DNA of 64,000 nt from Aminobacter sp. J41. Its GTDB lineage: Bacteria; Pseudomonadota; Alphaproteobacteria; Rhizobiales; Rhizobiaceae. The notes below the pieces were generated by a model, which was given only the letters and a program-made list of their open reading frames with translations, had not been told where the DNA came from and searched no databases. Positions 29,355 to 40,930 of the stretch are shown here, one piece after another. Within the stretch, counting starts at the first letter, position 1; each line of letters opens with the position of its first letter. The DNA lies in the NCBI RefSeq assembly GCF_000526635.1, contig NZ_JAGL01000016.1, forward strand, positions 28,985 to 92,984. The letters are read 5' to 3'. The translations under genes and the position numbers were made by a program.

Positions 29355-30059
29355 TTGATCCTGATCGGACTCATCATCGCCGCCGTAGCTGCGGCATGGC
29401 TTGCCGCGGCCTTCTGGTTTTCCCGCCGGCATAAGATCAGCTTCCATCAGGCGGCGCTCTACGTGCCGCTGGCGGCGCTGTGGCGCGTCGATGCGACGGC
29501 GCTGGAGGATACGGCCGATGATGAAGGTCCAATCCTCTATATCGTCTCGCACCAGTCGCGGCTCGATCCGGCATTGATGCTGAGCCTCCTGCCGGAGGAC
29601 ACGCTCCATATTCTCGACGACCGGGCAGCACGCTCGATCTGGCTGGAGCCCTGGCGGGAGCTCGCCCGCACCATCGCCTTTAATCCGGAGCATGTCTTCG
29701 TCAGCCGGCGGCTGGTGCGCGTGCTGCGTAGCAAGGGGCGTCTCTGCGTCTACCTCGCGGCCGACATGGACCCAAACTCTCGCGCCTTCCGCCTCTACCG
29801 TGCGGTTGCGCGCATCGCGCTGCGCGCCGAGGCGCGGGTGCAGCCGATCCATGTCGAGGGGGCCGACAGGCTGACGTCGTCGTTTGTCGAAAGCAGCACC
29901 GGCAAGCGCCAGCTGTTTCCACAGCTGACAGTGAGAACCCTGAAGCCGATCACCCTCGAGGAACTTGTCGCGCGCGATCCGGAGATAAACACCTCCTCCG
30001 CGGCGCTTTACGCACGCTGCGAAGAGCTGCGCCGGCGCGAGGCGGCTGCCGCCGCCTGA
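29355..30059 (+). CDS. PlsC-like acyltransferase, atypical motif III
   Basis: 234-residue membrane-associated protein: N-terminal hydrophobic helix (about 1-21), then the glycerolipid acyltransferase signature H66-x4-D71 (SHQSRLD). Where typical PlsC enzymes carry a FPEGTRS block, this protein has VYLAADMDPNS (132-142) and no matching Glu, so activity or acceptor may differ. The TTG start at 29355 follows CCGGAGG at 29343-29349. It converges on pssA with 7 bp between stops; the phospholipid neighbourhood supports a lipid role. Confidence 0.78.
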   Translation: MILIGLIIAAVAAAWLAAAFWFSRRHKISFHQAALYVPLAALWRVDATALEDTADDEGPILYIVSHQSRLDPALMLSLLPEDTLHILDDRAARSIWLEPWRELARTIAFNPEHVFVSRRLVRVLRSKGRLCVYLAADMDPNSRAFRLYRAVARIALRAEARVQPIHVEGADRLTSSFVESSTGKRQLFPQLTVRTLKPITLEELVARDPEINTSSAALYARCEELRRREAAAAA

Positions 30060-30066
30060 GCCGCGG

Positions 30067-30900
30067 TCAGAAGTCTTCTTCGCCCTTCGGCTCTTCCTGC
30101 AAGGCGGCTTCCAGCCTGGCGGCCTCGACCTTCTCGCGGCGCTTGTAGGCGACAGCACTGAACGGGAGGAAGATCAGATAGGCAATTGCCGACGCGGCCA
30201 TCGTCTCCCAACTGAAGCTGAAGAACAGCGCGACGTAGAGGACGATGCCGAGCATCAGCGGCATGACCAGGTCGCGGCGAACGCGGATGCCGGTCTTGCC
30301 GGAATAGACCGGAAGCTGGCTGACCATCAGCAGGGCGACGACCACCGAATAGGCGCTGGCGCAGAAGGCCGTGACCTCGTTGCGGGGCATGCCGAGGAAG
30401 CCGAGATAGAGCGGCAGCAGGACGAGCAGAGCGCCCGCCGGTGCCGGAACGCCGACGAAATAGTCCGCCTTCCAGGCCGGCCGGTTCGGGTCTTCCAGCA
30501 TCACGTTGAAGCGCGCCAGGCGCAGGCAGCAGGCAATGGCAAACAGCAGCGCCGCGATCCAGCCGAACGCCCCTGCCCCGTCGAGCATGTAGGCGTAGAG
30601 GAGCAGCGCCGGTGCTGCGCCAAAATTGACGATGTCCGCGAGCGAATCCATCTGCGCGCCGAAGTTCGAGGTGCCCTTCAGCATGCGGGCGATGCGGCCA
30701 TCGACGGCGTCGAGAAGGGCCGCGACCAGCACCATCGTGACGGCAAGCTCGAAACGGCCTTCAAATGCCAGGCGAACGCCGGTGAGGCCGGCGCAGATCG
30801 CCAGCACCGTCATCAGGTTCGGGACGAGCACGCGCAACGGAATGCCGCGCAGGCTGCGGCCGCGGCTGCCGGGTCCTTCAGCTTGAGGATCGACGTCCAT
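30067..30900 (-). CDS. pssA: CDP-diacylglycerol-serine O-phosphatidyltransferase
   Basis: Makes phosphatidylserine from CDP-diacylglycerol and serine in the inner membrane. The CDP-alcohol phosphotransferase motif D-G-x2-A-R-x8-G-x3-D-x3-D is seen in DAVDGRIARMLKGTSNFG followed by AQMDSLAD. About seven hydrophobic helices. 277 residues. It lies 3 bp after psd, so the two enzymes of the PS to PE route form one operon. Confidence 0.95.
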   Translation of the reverse strand: MDVDPQAEGPGSRGRSLRGIPLRVLVPNLMTVLAICAGLTGVRLAFEGRFELAVTMVLVAALLDAVDGRIARMLKGTSNFGAQMDSLADIVNFGAAPALLLYAYMLDGAGAFGWIAALLFAIACCLRLARFNVMLEDPNRPAWKADYFVGVPAPAGALLVLLPLYLGFLGMPRNEVTAFCASAYSVVVALLMVSQLPVYSGKTGIRVRRDLVMPLMLGIVLYVALFFSFSWETMAASAIAYLIFLPFSAVAYKRREKVEAARLEAALQEEPKGEEDF

Positions 30901-30903
30901 GGG

Positions 30904-31599
30904 TCACGACACCCTGACCAGCGGCGTCCGCGGCGCGCCAAATTCGGCGATGATCGTCTCACCGGCGACTGCGGACTGGCCGACCGCAACCATCGGGGCG
31001 AAGCCCTCAGGAAGGTAGATGTCGACACGCGAGCCGAAGCGGATCAGGCCGAAGCGCTCGCCCGTTGAAATGTCATTGCCCTGCTCCGCCCAGCACAGGA
31101 TGCGGCGCGCAACGAGGCCCGCCACCTGCACGACGCCGATGCGGCCGTTGGGGCTGTCGATGACGAGACCATTGCGCTCGTTCTCGACGCTCGCCTTGTC
31201 CAGCTCGGCGTTGAGGAACTTTCCGGGGCGATGGTCAATCGTCGCGATGCGACCACGCACCGGCGAGCGGTTCACGTGGCAGGAGAAGACATTCATGAAC
31301 ACGGAGATGCGAAGCATCTCGCTGTTGCTGAGGCCGAGCTCGCGTGGCGGCACTGCGGGACCAACGGCAGACACGATGCCGTCGGCCGAGCTGATGACGA
31401 GCCGGTCATCGATCGGAGTCACACGCTCGGGATCGCGGAAGAAGTAGGCGCACCACGCGGTCAGGATCGCCCCGATCCAGAACAGGCTGGTCGAGAAGAA
31501 GCCGAGGATGATGGCAACGGCAGCAAAGGCGGCAATAAAAGGCCATCCTTCGCGGCGCACCGGCACCAGTGTGTTCCTGATCGTGTCGGCGATGCTCAT
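30904..31599 (-). CDS. psd: Phosphatidylserine decarboxylase proenzyme
   Basis: Decarboxylates phosphatidylserine to phosphatidylethanolamine. This is the short 231-residue form with two N-terminal hydrophobic segments (about 18-52). Self-cleavage is expected at the Gly-Ser in RFGSRVD, making Ser190 the pyruvoyl group. [10 protein letters not shown] and [13 protein letters not shown] are family motifs. First gene of the psd-pssA pair. Confidence 0.95.
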   Translation of the reverse strand: MSIADTIRNTLVPVRREGWPFIAAFAAVAIILGFFSTSLFWIGAILTAWCAYFFRDPERVTPIDDRLVISSADGIVSAVGPAVPPRELGLSNSEMLRISVFMNVFSCHVNRSPVRGRIATIDHRPGKFLNAELDKASVENERNGLVIDSPNGRIGVVQVAGLVARRILCWAEQGNDISTGERFGLIRFGSRVDIYLPEGFAPMVAVGQSAVAGETIIAEFGAPRTPLVRVS

Positions 31600-31735
31600 G
31601 CGGCCTGACTTCTCCCTCTCGAGACTGGAGGTGGACCTTTAACGGATTGACGCACCAAGGGCAACGTGACCCGTGGACGCCGGAAGCCGGCATCCGGGGC
31701 CGCGCGCGAGCGCGGTGCCATCAGGGCGCGGGCGC

Positions 31736-33634
31736 TCAGCCCTGTTCCGGTTCGACCTCGGGGGTGCGGCGACGGACGAGGATTCCCATCTCGTCTTCCT
31801 CGCGTGCGCGCCGCAATGCCTCCTCGGCCTCGGTCGCCTCGCGCTGACGATCCCACATTTGGGCATAGAGGCCGCGCCTTGCAAGGAGCTCGGCGTGGCG
31901 GCCGCGCTCGGCGATCTGGCCGTCCTTCAGCACGATGATCTCGTCGGCGCTGATTACCGTCGACAGGCGGTGGGCGATAACGAGTGTCGTCCTGCCCTGG
32001 CTGACGAGGTCGAGCGCTGCCTGGATCTCCTGCTCGGTCTGGGTGTCGAGCGCGGAGGTCGCCTCGTCGAGCATCAGGATCGGCGGCGCCTTGAGAATGG
32101 TGCGGGCAATCGCCACGCGCTGCTTCTCGCCGCCGGAAAGCTTCAGGCCGCGCTCGCCGACCATCGTCTTGAAGCCATCCGGGAGCTGCAGGATGAAGTC
32201 CCTGATCTGCGCGAGCTCGGCTGCGCGTGCCACCTCCTCTTCCGTGGCCGACATGCGGCCATAACGGATGTTGTAGAGGATGGTGTCGTTGAACAGCACC
32301 GTGTCCTGAGGAACCATGCCGATCGCCGCGCGCAGGCTCTCCTGCGTCACGTCGCGGATGTCCTGGCCATCGATGCGGATCGAGCCGGACTGGATGTCGT
32401 AGAAGCGGAACAGCAGTCGCGAGATGGTCGACTTGCCGGCACCCGACGGGCCAACGATCGCAACCGTCTTGCCGGCGGGAACCTCGAAGGAAATGCCCTT
32501 GAGGATCGGGCGCTCCGGATCGTAGGCGAAGTGAACGTTCTCGAAGGTGACGGTGCCGTCCCTGACTTCCAGGGGCCTTGCGTCTTCCTTGTCCTTCACC
32601 TCCGGCTTCACGTCGAGCAGGTCGAACATCTGTTCGATGTCGGTCAGCGCCTGGCGGATTTCGCGGTAGATGAAGCCAATGAAGTTGAGCGGGATGGACA
32701 GCTGCATCAGCATCGCGTTGACGAAGACGAAGTCGCCGATCGTGTGCGTGCCGCGCATGACTTCCCAGGCCGACAGCGCCATCACGGCTGCCATCCCGAC
32801 GCCGAAGATCACGCCCTGGCCGAAGTTCAGCCAGCCGAGCGAGGTCCAGGTGCGGGTCGCGGCGTCCTCGTAGCGCGCCATCGAGCGGTCGAAGCGCTCC
32901 GCCTCCATCTTCTCGTTCGAGAAGTACTTTACCGTCTCGTAGTTGAGCAGCGAATCGACAGCCTTGGTGTTGGCGTCTGTGTCGCTCTCGTTCATTTCGC
33001 GGCGGATGGAGATGCGCCAGTCGCTCGCCTTGACTGTGAACCAGGTGTACACCCAGACCGTCACGGCGATAATGGCGACATAGATCCAGCCGTAGACCAC
33101 CCAGAAGATGATCGCCGTCAGCGCGAACTCGAGCACGGTTGGCGCCGTATTGAGGATGGTGAAGCGGACGATCGTCTCGATGCCCTTCACGCCACGCTCG
33201 ATGATGCGCGACAGGCCGCCCGTGCGGCGCTCGAGGTGGAAGCGCAGCGACAGGTTGTGCATGTGCACGAAGGTCCGGTAGCCAAGCTGGCGCACCGCGT
33301 TCTGGCCGACGCGGGCAAACAGCGCGTCACGCAGCTGGTTGAAGCCGAGCTGGACGATGCGGACGAAGTTGTACGCCAGCACCAGCATGATCGGCGCAAC
33401 GAGCAGCGACGGGATCCATGGGTAGGGCTGGAACTCGCCCGTCAGGGCGTCGGTCGACCACTTGAAGAAGTAGGGGACCAGAACGAGGATCAGCTTGGAG
33501 ATGACGAGGAAAAACGTCGCCCACAGCACGCGGACTTTGAGGTCCGGACGTCCCGCCGGCCACATGTAGGGCCACAGGTTTGCCAGCGTGCTGAATGTCG
33601 AGCCGGAATCAGCTGAAACAGTCTTGGAAGCCAA
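31736..33634 (-). CDS. Atm1-type ABC exporter (permease fused to ATPase)
   Basis: Half-transporter of 632 residues: six transmembrane helices (about 35-330), then an ABC domain with Walker [10 protein letters not shown], signature LSGGEKQRVAIAR, Walker B PILMLDEATSALD and H-loop IAHRLS. The FNQLRDALFARVGQNAVRQL and YETVKYFSNE segments are typical of the Atm1/ABCB7/HMT1 group, which exports glutathione-linked sulfur or metal complexes; bacterial Atm1 has been tied to heavy-metal detoxification. The start is TTG with AGGACG upstream. It lies 20 bp behind a cysteine-rich ArsR gene, which suggests metal-dependent control. Confidence 0.92.
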   Translation of the reverse strand: MASKTVSADSGSTFSTLANLWPYMWPAGRPDLKVRVLWATFFLVISKLILVLVPYFFKWSTDALTGEFQPYPWIPSLLVAPIMLVLAYNFVRIVQLGFNQLRDALFARVGQNAVRQLGYRTFVHMHNLSLRFHLERRTGGLSRIIERGVKGIETIVRFTILNTAPTVLEFALTAIIFWVVYGWIYVAIIAVTVWVYTWFTVKASDWRISIRREMNESDTDANTKAVDSLLNYETVKYFSNEKMEAERFDRSMARYEDAATRTWTSLGWLNFGQGVIFGVGMAAVMALSAWEVMRGTHTIGDFVFVNAMLMQLSIPLNFIGFIYREIRQALTDIEQMFDLLDVKPEVKDKEDARPLEVRDGTVTFENVHFAYDPERPILKGISFEVPAGKTVAIVGPSGAGKSTISRLLFRFYDIQSGSIRIDGQDIRDVTQESLRAAIGMVPQDTVLFNDTILYNIRYGRMSATEEEVARAAELAQIRDFILQLPDGFKTMVGERGLKLSGGEKQRVAIARTILKAPPILMLDEATSALDTQTEQEIQAALDLVSQGRTTLVIAHRLSTVISADEIIVLKDGQIAERGRHAELLARRGLYAQMWDRQREATEAEEALRRAREEDEMGILVRRRTPEVEPEQG

Positions 33635-33654
33635 AATATTCGTCCTGTAATCGG

Positions 33655-33996
33655 TCAGTCCCGCGCGGCCGGCTTGTCGGCACAGCAGGAGGAAAGCAAA
33701 CCGCTGATCGCGGCGGAAAGTTCTGCAAGGGCGGCCCGGTCCGCCTCATAACGGGAGCGCTGCCGCTCGGGCGTCACGCGCACCAAACCGGCATCGACCA
33801 GAACCTTGAGATGTTGCGAGACGGTCGATTGCGCAAGGTCCAGCCGCTCCACGACGTCCTTGCAACAGCAAGCATCAACGCCGGCAAGGTGCTGCAGGAT
33901 GTCGATGCGGGCAGGATGCGAGAGCGCCGCGAGCTTCGCCGCGATCGCAACACTATCGCAGGCAGGCCTGATATCAGATGCAGCGGAACAATTCAT
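33655..33996 (-). CDS. ArsR/SmtB family transcriptional regulator, cysteine-rich
   Basis: Winged-helix repressor of 113 residues. The N-terminal helix has LSHPARIDILQHL, the recognition helix LAQSTVSQHLKVL, and the wing RVTPERQRSRYEAD. Seven cysteines are present: C3, C13, the C43-C44-C45 triplet at the position where metal-sensing ArsR proteins carry their Cys ligands, and C104-C105 at the C terminus. No ribosome-binding site precedes the ATG, which lies inside a palindrome, so the mRNA may be leaderless. Cotranscribed with the Atm1-type exporter. Ligand (metal, metalloid or thiol stress) is inferred only. Confidence 0.92.
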   Translation of the reverse strand: MNCSAASDIRPACDSVAIAAKLAALSHPARIDILQHLAGVDACCCKDVVERLDLAQSTVSQHLKVLVDAGLVRVTPERQRSRYEADRAALAELSAAISGLLSSCCADKPAARD

Positions 33997-34034
33997 CGTC
34001 TATCGCCGATAGACGATGAATGTGCGAAAAACAA
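33991..34034 (-). promoter_or_regulatory. arsR promoter and 31-bp operator palindrome
   Basis: Bases 33991-34005 (ATTCATCGTCTATCG) and 34007-34021 form a perfect 15-1-15 inverted repeat. On the minus strand a -35 TTGTTT (34034 to 34029), a 17-bp spacer and a -10 TATCGG (34011 to 34006) fit a promoter whose start would fall only about 3 bases before the arsR ATG (33996-33994). The palindrome therefore covers the -10, the start site and the first codon, ideal for autorepression. Confidence 0.7.
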
Positions 34035-34064
34035 GGCGGCGGAGAAATTTCTTCCTCCGCCGCC
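34024..34064 (-). terminator. Terminator of the LysM protein gene
   Basis: On the minus strand a 10-bp perfect GC stem (GGCGGCGGAG at 34055-34064 read in reverse complement, pairing with 34035-34044) with a 10-base loop is followed by TTGTTTTTCGC. It sits 17 bases after the LysM gene stop and its U-run overlaps the proposed -35 box of arsR. Confidence 0.8.
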
Positions 34065-34080
34065 GACTTTCGCACTGTTC

Positions 34081-35601
34081 TTACTGCGGCTTCACGACCT
34101 GATCGGCGATCGCGTCGAGGTCGGCCTGCTCGCCTTCCTCGGTCACCTGCGGCACCGTGAAGACCTGTCCGGGCCAGATCAGGTTCGGATTGCGTATCTG
34201 ATCCTGGTTGGCGAGGTAGATGGTCGAGTAGCGGACGCCGCGACCATAGACGCGGCGCGAGATGCGCCAAAGCGAGTCGCCGCGACGGATGATGACCGAT
34301 CCGTCTACACGCTGCAGAGCCGGAGCGGTCAGGTCGCCCGACTGGGTGTCCGATGCCGCGGCCTGCGTGTCAGAGCCGGATGCACTAGGATCTGCAGCAT
34401 CCGTCGAACCAGCCGCCTGCCCTGCTGCGGACGGCGCCGTGCTGTCAGACGGCTGCTGCATGGCAACAGCCGAAAGCGTCTCTCCAGCCTCGCGCTCGAA
34501 CGGCACCGCTGCGCGGGCAATCACACTGCCGTCGCGCGCAAGCAGATCAGCGCGGATCACGTAGCTGCCAACCGGAAGGTCGCGCTTGGCTTCGACCAGG
34601 AAACGGCCGGCCTTCGAGGAAACGCTGTCGCCCAGCAGGATGTCGCCGGCATAGACGCGCACGGTGAAGCCGGGATCGGCATGACCCGCCACGAAGATGG
34701 TGTCGCCCTCGATCTCGACGGCCTCGACCACAACCTGCCCCGTCTGCGCTGGCTGCGGCTCGGGTGCCGATTGCGGCTCAGGCGACGCGGCGGCGACTTC
34801 CTGTTCGGTAGAGCTCTGATCGGTATCGGGTTCGGCGGCTGAAGCGTCGCTCTCAGCCTCATCTTCCGCCGCGGCGACAGTACGCTGCTCGGCGGCAGGC
34901 GCCTCGGAGGCCGGCGAGGCTTCTTCGGAAGCGGCTACGGCTGGCTCATCCGTGGAGGATGCGCTCTCCTCGGCCTGCGCAGGCGCGGCCGGCTCTTCGG
35001 ATTCCTTCTTTGCTTCGGGAACGGCCATCAGCTGCGCGGCTGCGCCCGGTTCCTGCACCATGGCGAGGACCTGGCCGTCCTTCTTCTCAGGGATCGAGAC
35101 GACGGCCGTCTCGCTAGATTCGATCACCTCGCCTTCCGGCGTCGTCGCGCGTAGCGACAGGACGTAGTCGCCCGGAGCCAGCGGGTTATCGAAGACGATC
35201 ACGAACTCGCCGCCTTCGTTCGCCTCGGTACCGGCAAGCTGCGTGTCGCCATGCAGCACCTCGACCTTTGCCTTGGCGGGAGCAGTACCGGCGACCACCA
35301 CGGAGCCGTCGGCTTCTACGCGGAGAACATCGAAATTCGGAGCAGGAAGACGAGCCTCTTTTTCCGTCGTCTGCGGCTCGGCAGGTTCCTTGGCTGTTTC
35401 GGTTGCAGGCTGCTGCGCCTCGGGCTGCGGTTCCGTCTTCGCCGGCTGTTGCGGTGCCGGCTGATTTGCGGAAGTTTCCGCCACTGATGCCGGCTGCCGA
35501 CCCAGCCACGGATCGAGAGCGCCTGTCACATAAGCGGCCCCTGTCGCTGCAACCACGCCTCCCCCCACGAACAGGAGCGCCTTGAGCCAGACTGGCATCA
35601 T
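34081..35601 (-). CDS. LysM-domain envelope protein with Ig-like repeats
   Basis: 506 residues. An N-terminal hydrophobic anchor (about 5-28) is followed by long Ala/Pro/Glu/Gln-rich low-complexity linkers (about 35-85 and 200-285). Two related beta-rich segments (about 88-170 and 288-375, each with G-D-Y/S-V-L/I-R patterns) look like Ig-like domains. A C-terminal LysM (IIRRGDSLWRISRRVYG ... NLIWPGQVFTVP, about 435-490) should bind peptidoglycan. Probably anchored in the inner membrane and reaching the wall. No enzymatic domain is seen. Confidence 0.85.
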   Translation of the reverse strand: MMPVWLKALLFVGGGVVAATGAAYVTGALDPWLGRQPASVAETSANQPAPQQPAKTEPQPEAQQPATETAKEPAEPQTTEKEARLPAPNFDVLRVEADGSVVVAGTAPAKAKVEVLHGDTQLAGTEANEGGEFVIVFDNPLAPGDYVLSLRATTPEGEVIESSETAVVSIPEKKDGQVLAMVQEPGAAAQLMAVPEAKKESEEPAAPAQAEESASSTDEPAVAASEEASPASEAPAAEQRTVAAAEDEAESDASAAEPDTDQSSTEQEVAAASPEPQSAPEPQPAQTGQVVVEAVEIEGDTIFVAGHADPGFTVRVYAGDILLGDSVSSKAGRFLVEAKRDLPVGSYVIRADLLARDGSVIARAAVPFEREAGETLSAVAMQQPSDSTAPSAAGQAAGSTDAADPSASGSDTQAAASDTQSGDLTAPALQRVDGSVIIRRGDSLWRISRRVYGRGVRYSTIYLANQDQIRNPNLIWPGQVFTVPQVTEEGEQADLDAIADQVVKPQ

Positions 35602-35715
35602 GATAGAGCTTTCCTTTGCCTGCGTTTTCCTGCGTCTAGCCTGTTTTTCAGGTACCTACAACAAAAACACCTTGATGCCTTGACCATCACCCAAGCGTAG
35701 TCACCAATCTCCTTC

Positions 35716-36327
35716 ATGAATATGATTCGTTCAATTTGCGTGTACTGCGGCTCCTCGCCCGGACGCAGTGAAACGTACGTCGAAGCCGGCTACGCCCTCG
35801 GCAGGGCGATCGCCGCGTCAAAGCTGCGTCTCGTCTATGGCGGCGGCACCAAGGGCATCATGGGCGCGGTTGCGCGCGGGACCCTCGAAGGCCGGGGCCA
35901 GGTGCTCGGCATCATTCCGCAATTCCTGATGAACAAGGAAGCGACGGAAGAAGGCCTCGGGGAGCTATCGCAGCTGGTGGTCACCGAGAACATGCACGAG
36001 CGCAAGCGCAAGATGTTCTTCGAATCCGATGCTTTTGTGGCGCTGCCCGGTGGTATCGGTACGCTCGAGGAAATCGTCGAGATCATGACCTGGGCGCAGC
36101 TCGGCAGGCACCGCAAGCCGATCGTGTTCGCAAACATCGAAGGCTTCTGGAATCCGATGCTGGCGCTGCTCGACCACATGCGCGACGCGGGCTTCGTGCA
36201 CACGTCGCATCTGGTTCAGCCGCTGGTGGTGGACTCCGTCGACAAGATCGTTCCGGCGATCCTGTCGGAAGCCGCCTCCTCCGGAACTCCCAGCGAAGGC
36301 GACCCAAAGGTCATCGACCGTCTTTAG
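35716..36327 (+). CDS. LOG family protein (TIGR00730 type)
   Basis: Rossmann-fold lysine-decarboxylase-like protein of 203 residues with the PGGIGTLEEI signature and GGGTKGIMG. Members of this family release free cytokinin bases from cytokinin riboside monophosphates by phosphoribohydrolase action; a more general nucleotide role is also possible in bacteria. ATGs at 35716 and 35722 are both possible starts. Its last 17 bases overlap the convergent rarD gene. Confidence 0.88.
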   Translation: MNMIRSICVYCGSSPGRSETYVEAGYALGRAIAASKLRLVYGGGTKGIMGAVARGTLEGRGQVLGIIPQFLMNKEATEEGLGELSQLVVTENMHERKRKMFFESDAFVALPGGIGTLEEIVEIMTWAQLGRHRKPIVFANIEGFWNPMLALLDHMRDAGFVHTSHLVQPLVVDSVDKIVPAILSEAASSGTPSEGDPKVIDRL

Positions 36328-37249
36328 GCTCGGGCTTCGCGCCGAACAGCATCGACCATGTATAGAGCACGAGCGCGCTGACGATCAGCGCGAAGGCGAT
36401 CATGCGCCCGGTACCGAACGGCTCGCCGAACAGGAAGACACCGATCAGCGCGATCATCGTCGGCGCGAGGTATTGCATGATGCCGATGGTCGAGATGCGC
36501 AGGAGCTTGGCACCAAAGGCAAACAGGATCAGCGGAACCGCTGTGACGATGCCGGAGGCGAGCAGCATGAGGAAGTTGAAGCTGCTGTCGAAGAAGTGCC
36601 CCTGCCCCGTCTCCTCTAGCCAGAAGATGTAGGCAAGGCACGGCAGGCACAGGATCAGCACCTCGAGGAAGAAGCCCTGGCTGGGGCCCACCGGCAGCGT
36701 CTTGCGCAGGAAACCATAGATCGCGAACGAGAAGGCGAGCACCAGCGACACCCACGGCAGACCACCGGCGTCGAGCGTCAGGACGACGACCGCCAAGGTC
36801 GCCAGCATCAGCGCCACCATCTGGAGGCGCGTGAAGCGCTCCTTCAGGAACAGCGCGCCGAACACCATGCTGACGAGCGGATTGATGTAGTAGCCGAGCG
36901 CCGTTTCGACGGCGCGATCGGCCGCAATCGCCCAGACATAAACGCCCCAGTTGATGGTGATGATCGCCGCGGTGAGCGCGGCCATCGCCAGCGTGCGCGG
37001 CTGGCGGAATGCGATCTTGATATCGCCCGTACGGCCAAGCATCAGCAGCACGATGCCAGCCACCGGTACCGACCAGACAATGCGGTGAGCGATGATCTCC
37101 ACTGGCGGGATGTACGAGATCGCCTTCATGTAGAGGGGAAGGAAGCCCCACATCAGGTAAGCGAAAAGCGCGAAGAAGAAGCCGCGCGTCGCGTCAGGCA
37201 TACGCGACACCCCTTCGGTGGCGGGCGCCAGCTTCACATGTTCCTGCAT
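36311..37249 (-). CDS. rarD: RarD/EamA family transporter
   Basis: Ten-helix inner-membrane protein of the drug/metabolite transporter superfamily. 312 residues with LMWGFLPLYMKAI, HRIVWSVP, NWGVYVWAI, ETALGYYINPL and the second EamA half (SFAIYGFLRKTLPVGPSQGF, MQYLAPTMIALIGVFLFGEPF). The name RarD goes back to chloramphenicol sensitivity; the substrate is unknown. AAAGGAAA precedes the start at 37249. Its 3' end overlaps the LOG gene in antisense. Confidence 0.9.
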   Translation of the reverse strand: MQEHVKLAPATEGVSRMPDATRGFFFALFAYLMWGFLPLYMKAISYIPPVEIIAHRIVWSVPVAGIVLLMLGRTGDIKIAFRQPRTLAMAALTAAIITINWGVYVWAIAADRAVETALGYYINPLVSMVFGALFLKERFTRLQMVALMLATLAVVVLTLDAGGLPWVSLVLAFSFAIYGFLRKTLPVGPSQGFFLEVLILCLPCLAYIFWLEETGQGHFFDSSFNFLMLLASGIVTAVPLILFAFGAKLLRISTIGIMQYLAPTMIALIGVFLFGEPFGTGRMIAFALIVSALVLYTWSMLFGAKPEPKDGR

Positions 37250-37350
37250 TCAGATGCGTTTCCTTTGGGGCAATCTCCTACACCCGCAGGTGAAGAGCTA
37301 CCAACGCGATTTTCTGATCAACCGATCAAAAGGACTGCACGGTTCCCTGA

Positions 37351-40383
<3,033 letters not shown>

Positions 40384-40387
<4 letters not shown>

Positions 40388-40875
40388 GACTTCTCCTCCC
40401 GAGGCCAAGTGTCTGTGTCGTGATCTGGATGCTGGTAGCTGACGATCGAAGCCAGGAACGTGGATGCCTCGACGTCTTCCTCCGTCAGGCGCCGCGGCAG
40501 CTTGTGAATGCTGTCCACGTAAGGGAGCTTCATCTCGACGCCGAACTGCACCGTCGGCGCGATGGTTTCCGGGGCATCAAAGGCGCCGATCGCGAGCGCG
40601 ATTCCGTCCGGCGCCTCATAGGTCAGCGGAGTGCCGCACTCGCCGCAGAAGCCGCGCTGGACATGATTGGACGAACGAAACCGTTTCGGTTCACCGCGGG
40701 TCCAGGTGAGGCTCTCCTGCCGAACAGTCACCAGCGGAGCATAGAAATTGCCGAACGCCTTCTGGCACATGCGACAGTGGCACACGGAAGCGCCAGCCAG
40801 CGCACCCTCGACGCGAAACCGCACGGCACCGCACTGGCACCCGCCGGTGTAAATCGGCTTGTTGTCCAAAGTCAT
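40384..40875 (-). CDS. GFA-family zinc protein, copy 1
   Basis: 163-residue GFA/CENP-V-like protein with GGCQCGAVRF, CHCRMCQK and CGECGTPL metal sites and the ending SYQHPDHDTDTWP. Tandem with the following paralog and coupled to it by a 4-base overlap. It follows the VOC gene with a 55-bp gap, so it may have some independent expression. Substrate unknown; a glutathione-adduct role is inferred from the family name-giver. Confidence 0.92.
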
Positions 40876-40930
40876 CGCTTCAACTCCCTGAAACGAGTGC
40901 CAGTATCCAGTCGACAGCCTAACCGTTTCT

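Noticed and set aside
31673..33616. 647-codon open frame opposite the Atm1-type ABC gene
   Set aside because: Shadow of a strongly supported gene; composition rich in Arg, His, Val and Asp without any motif.
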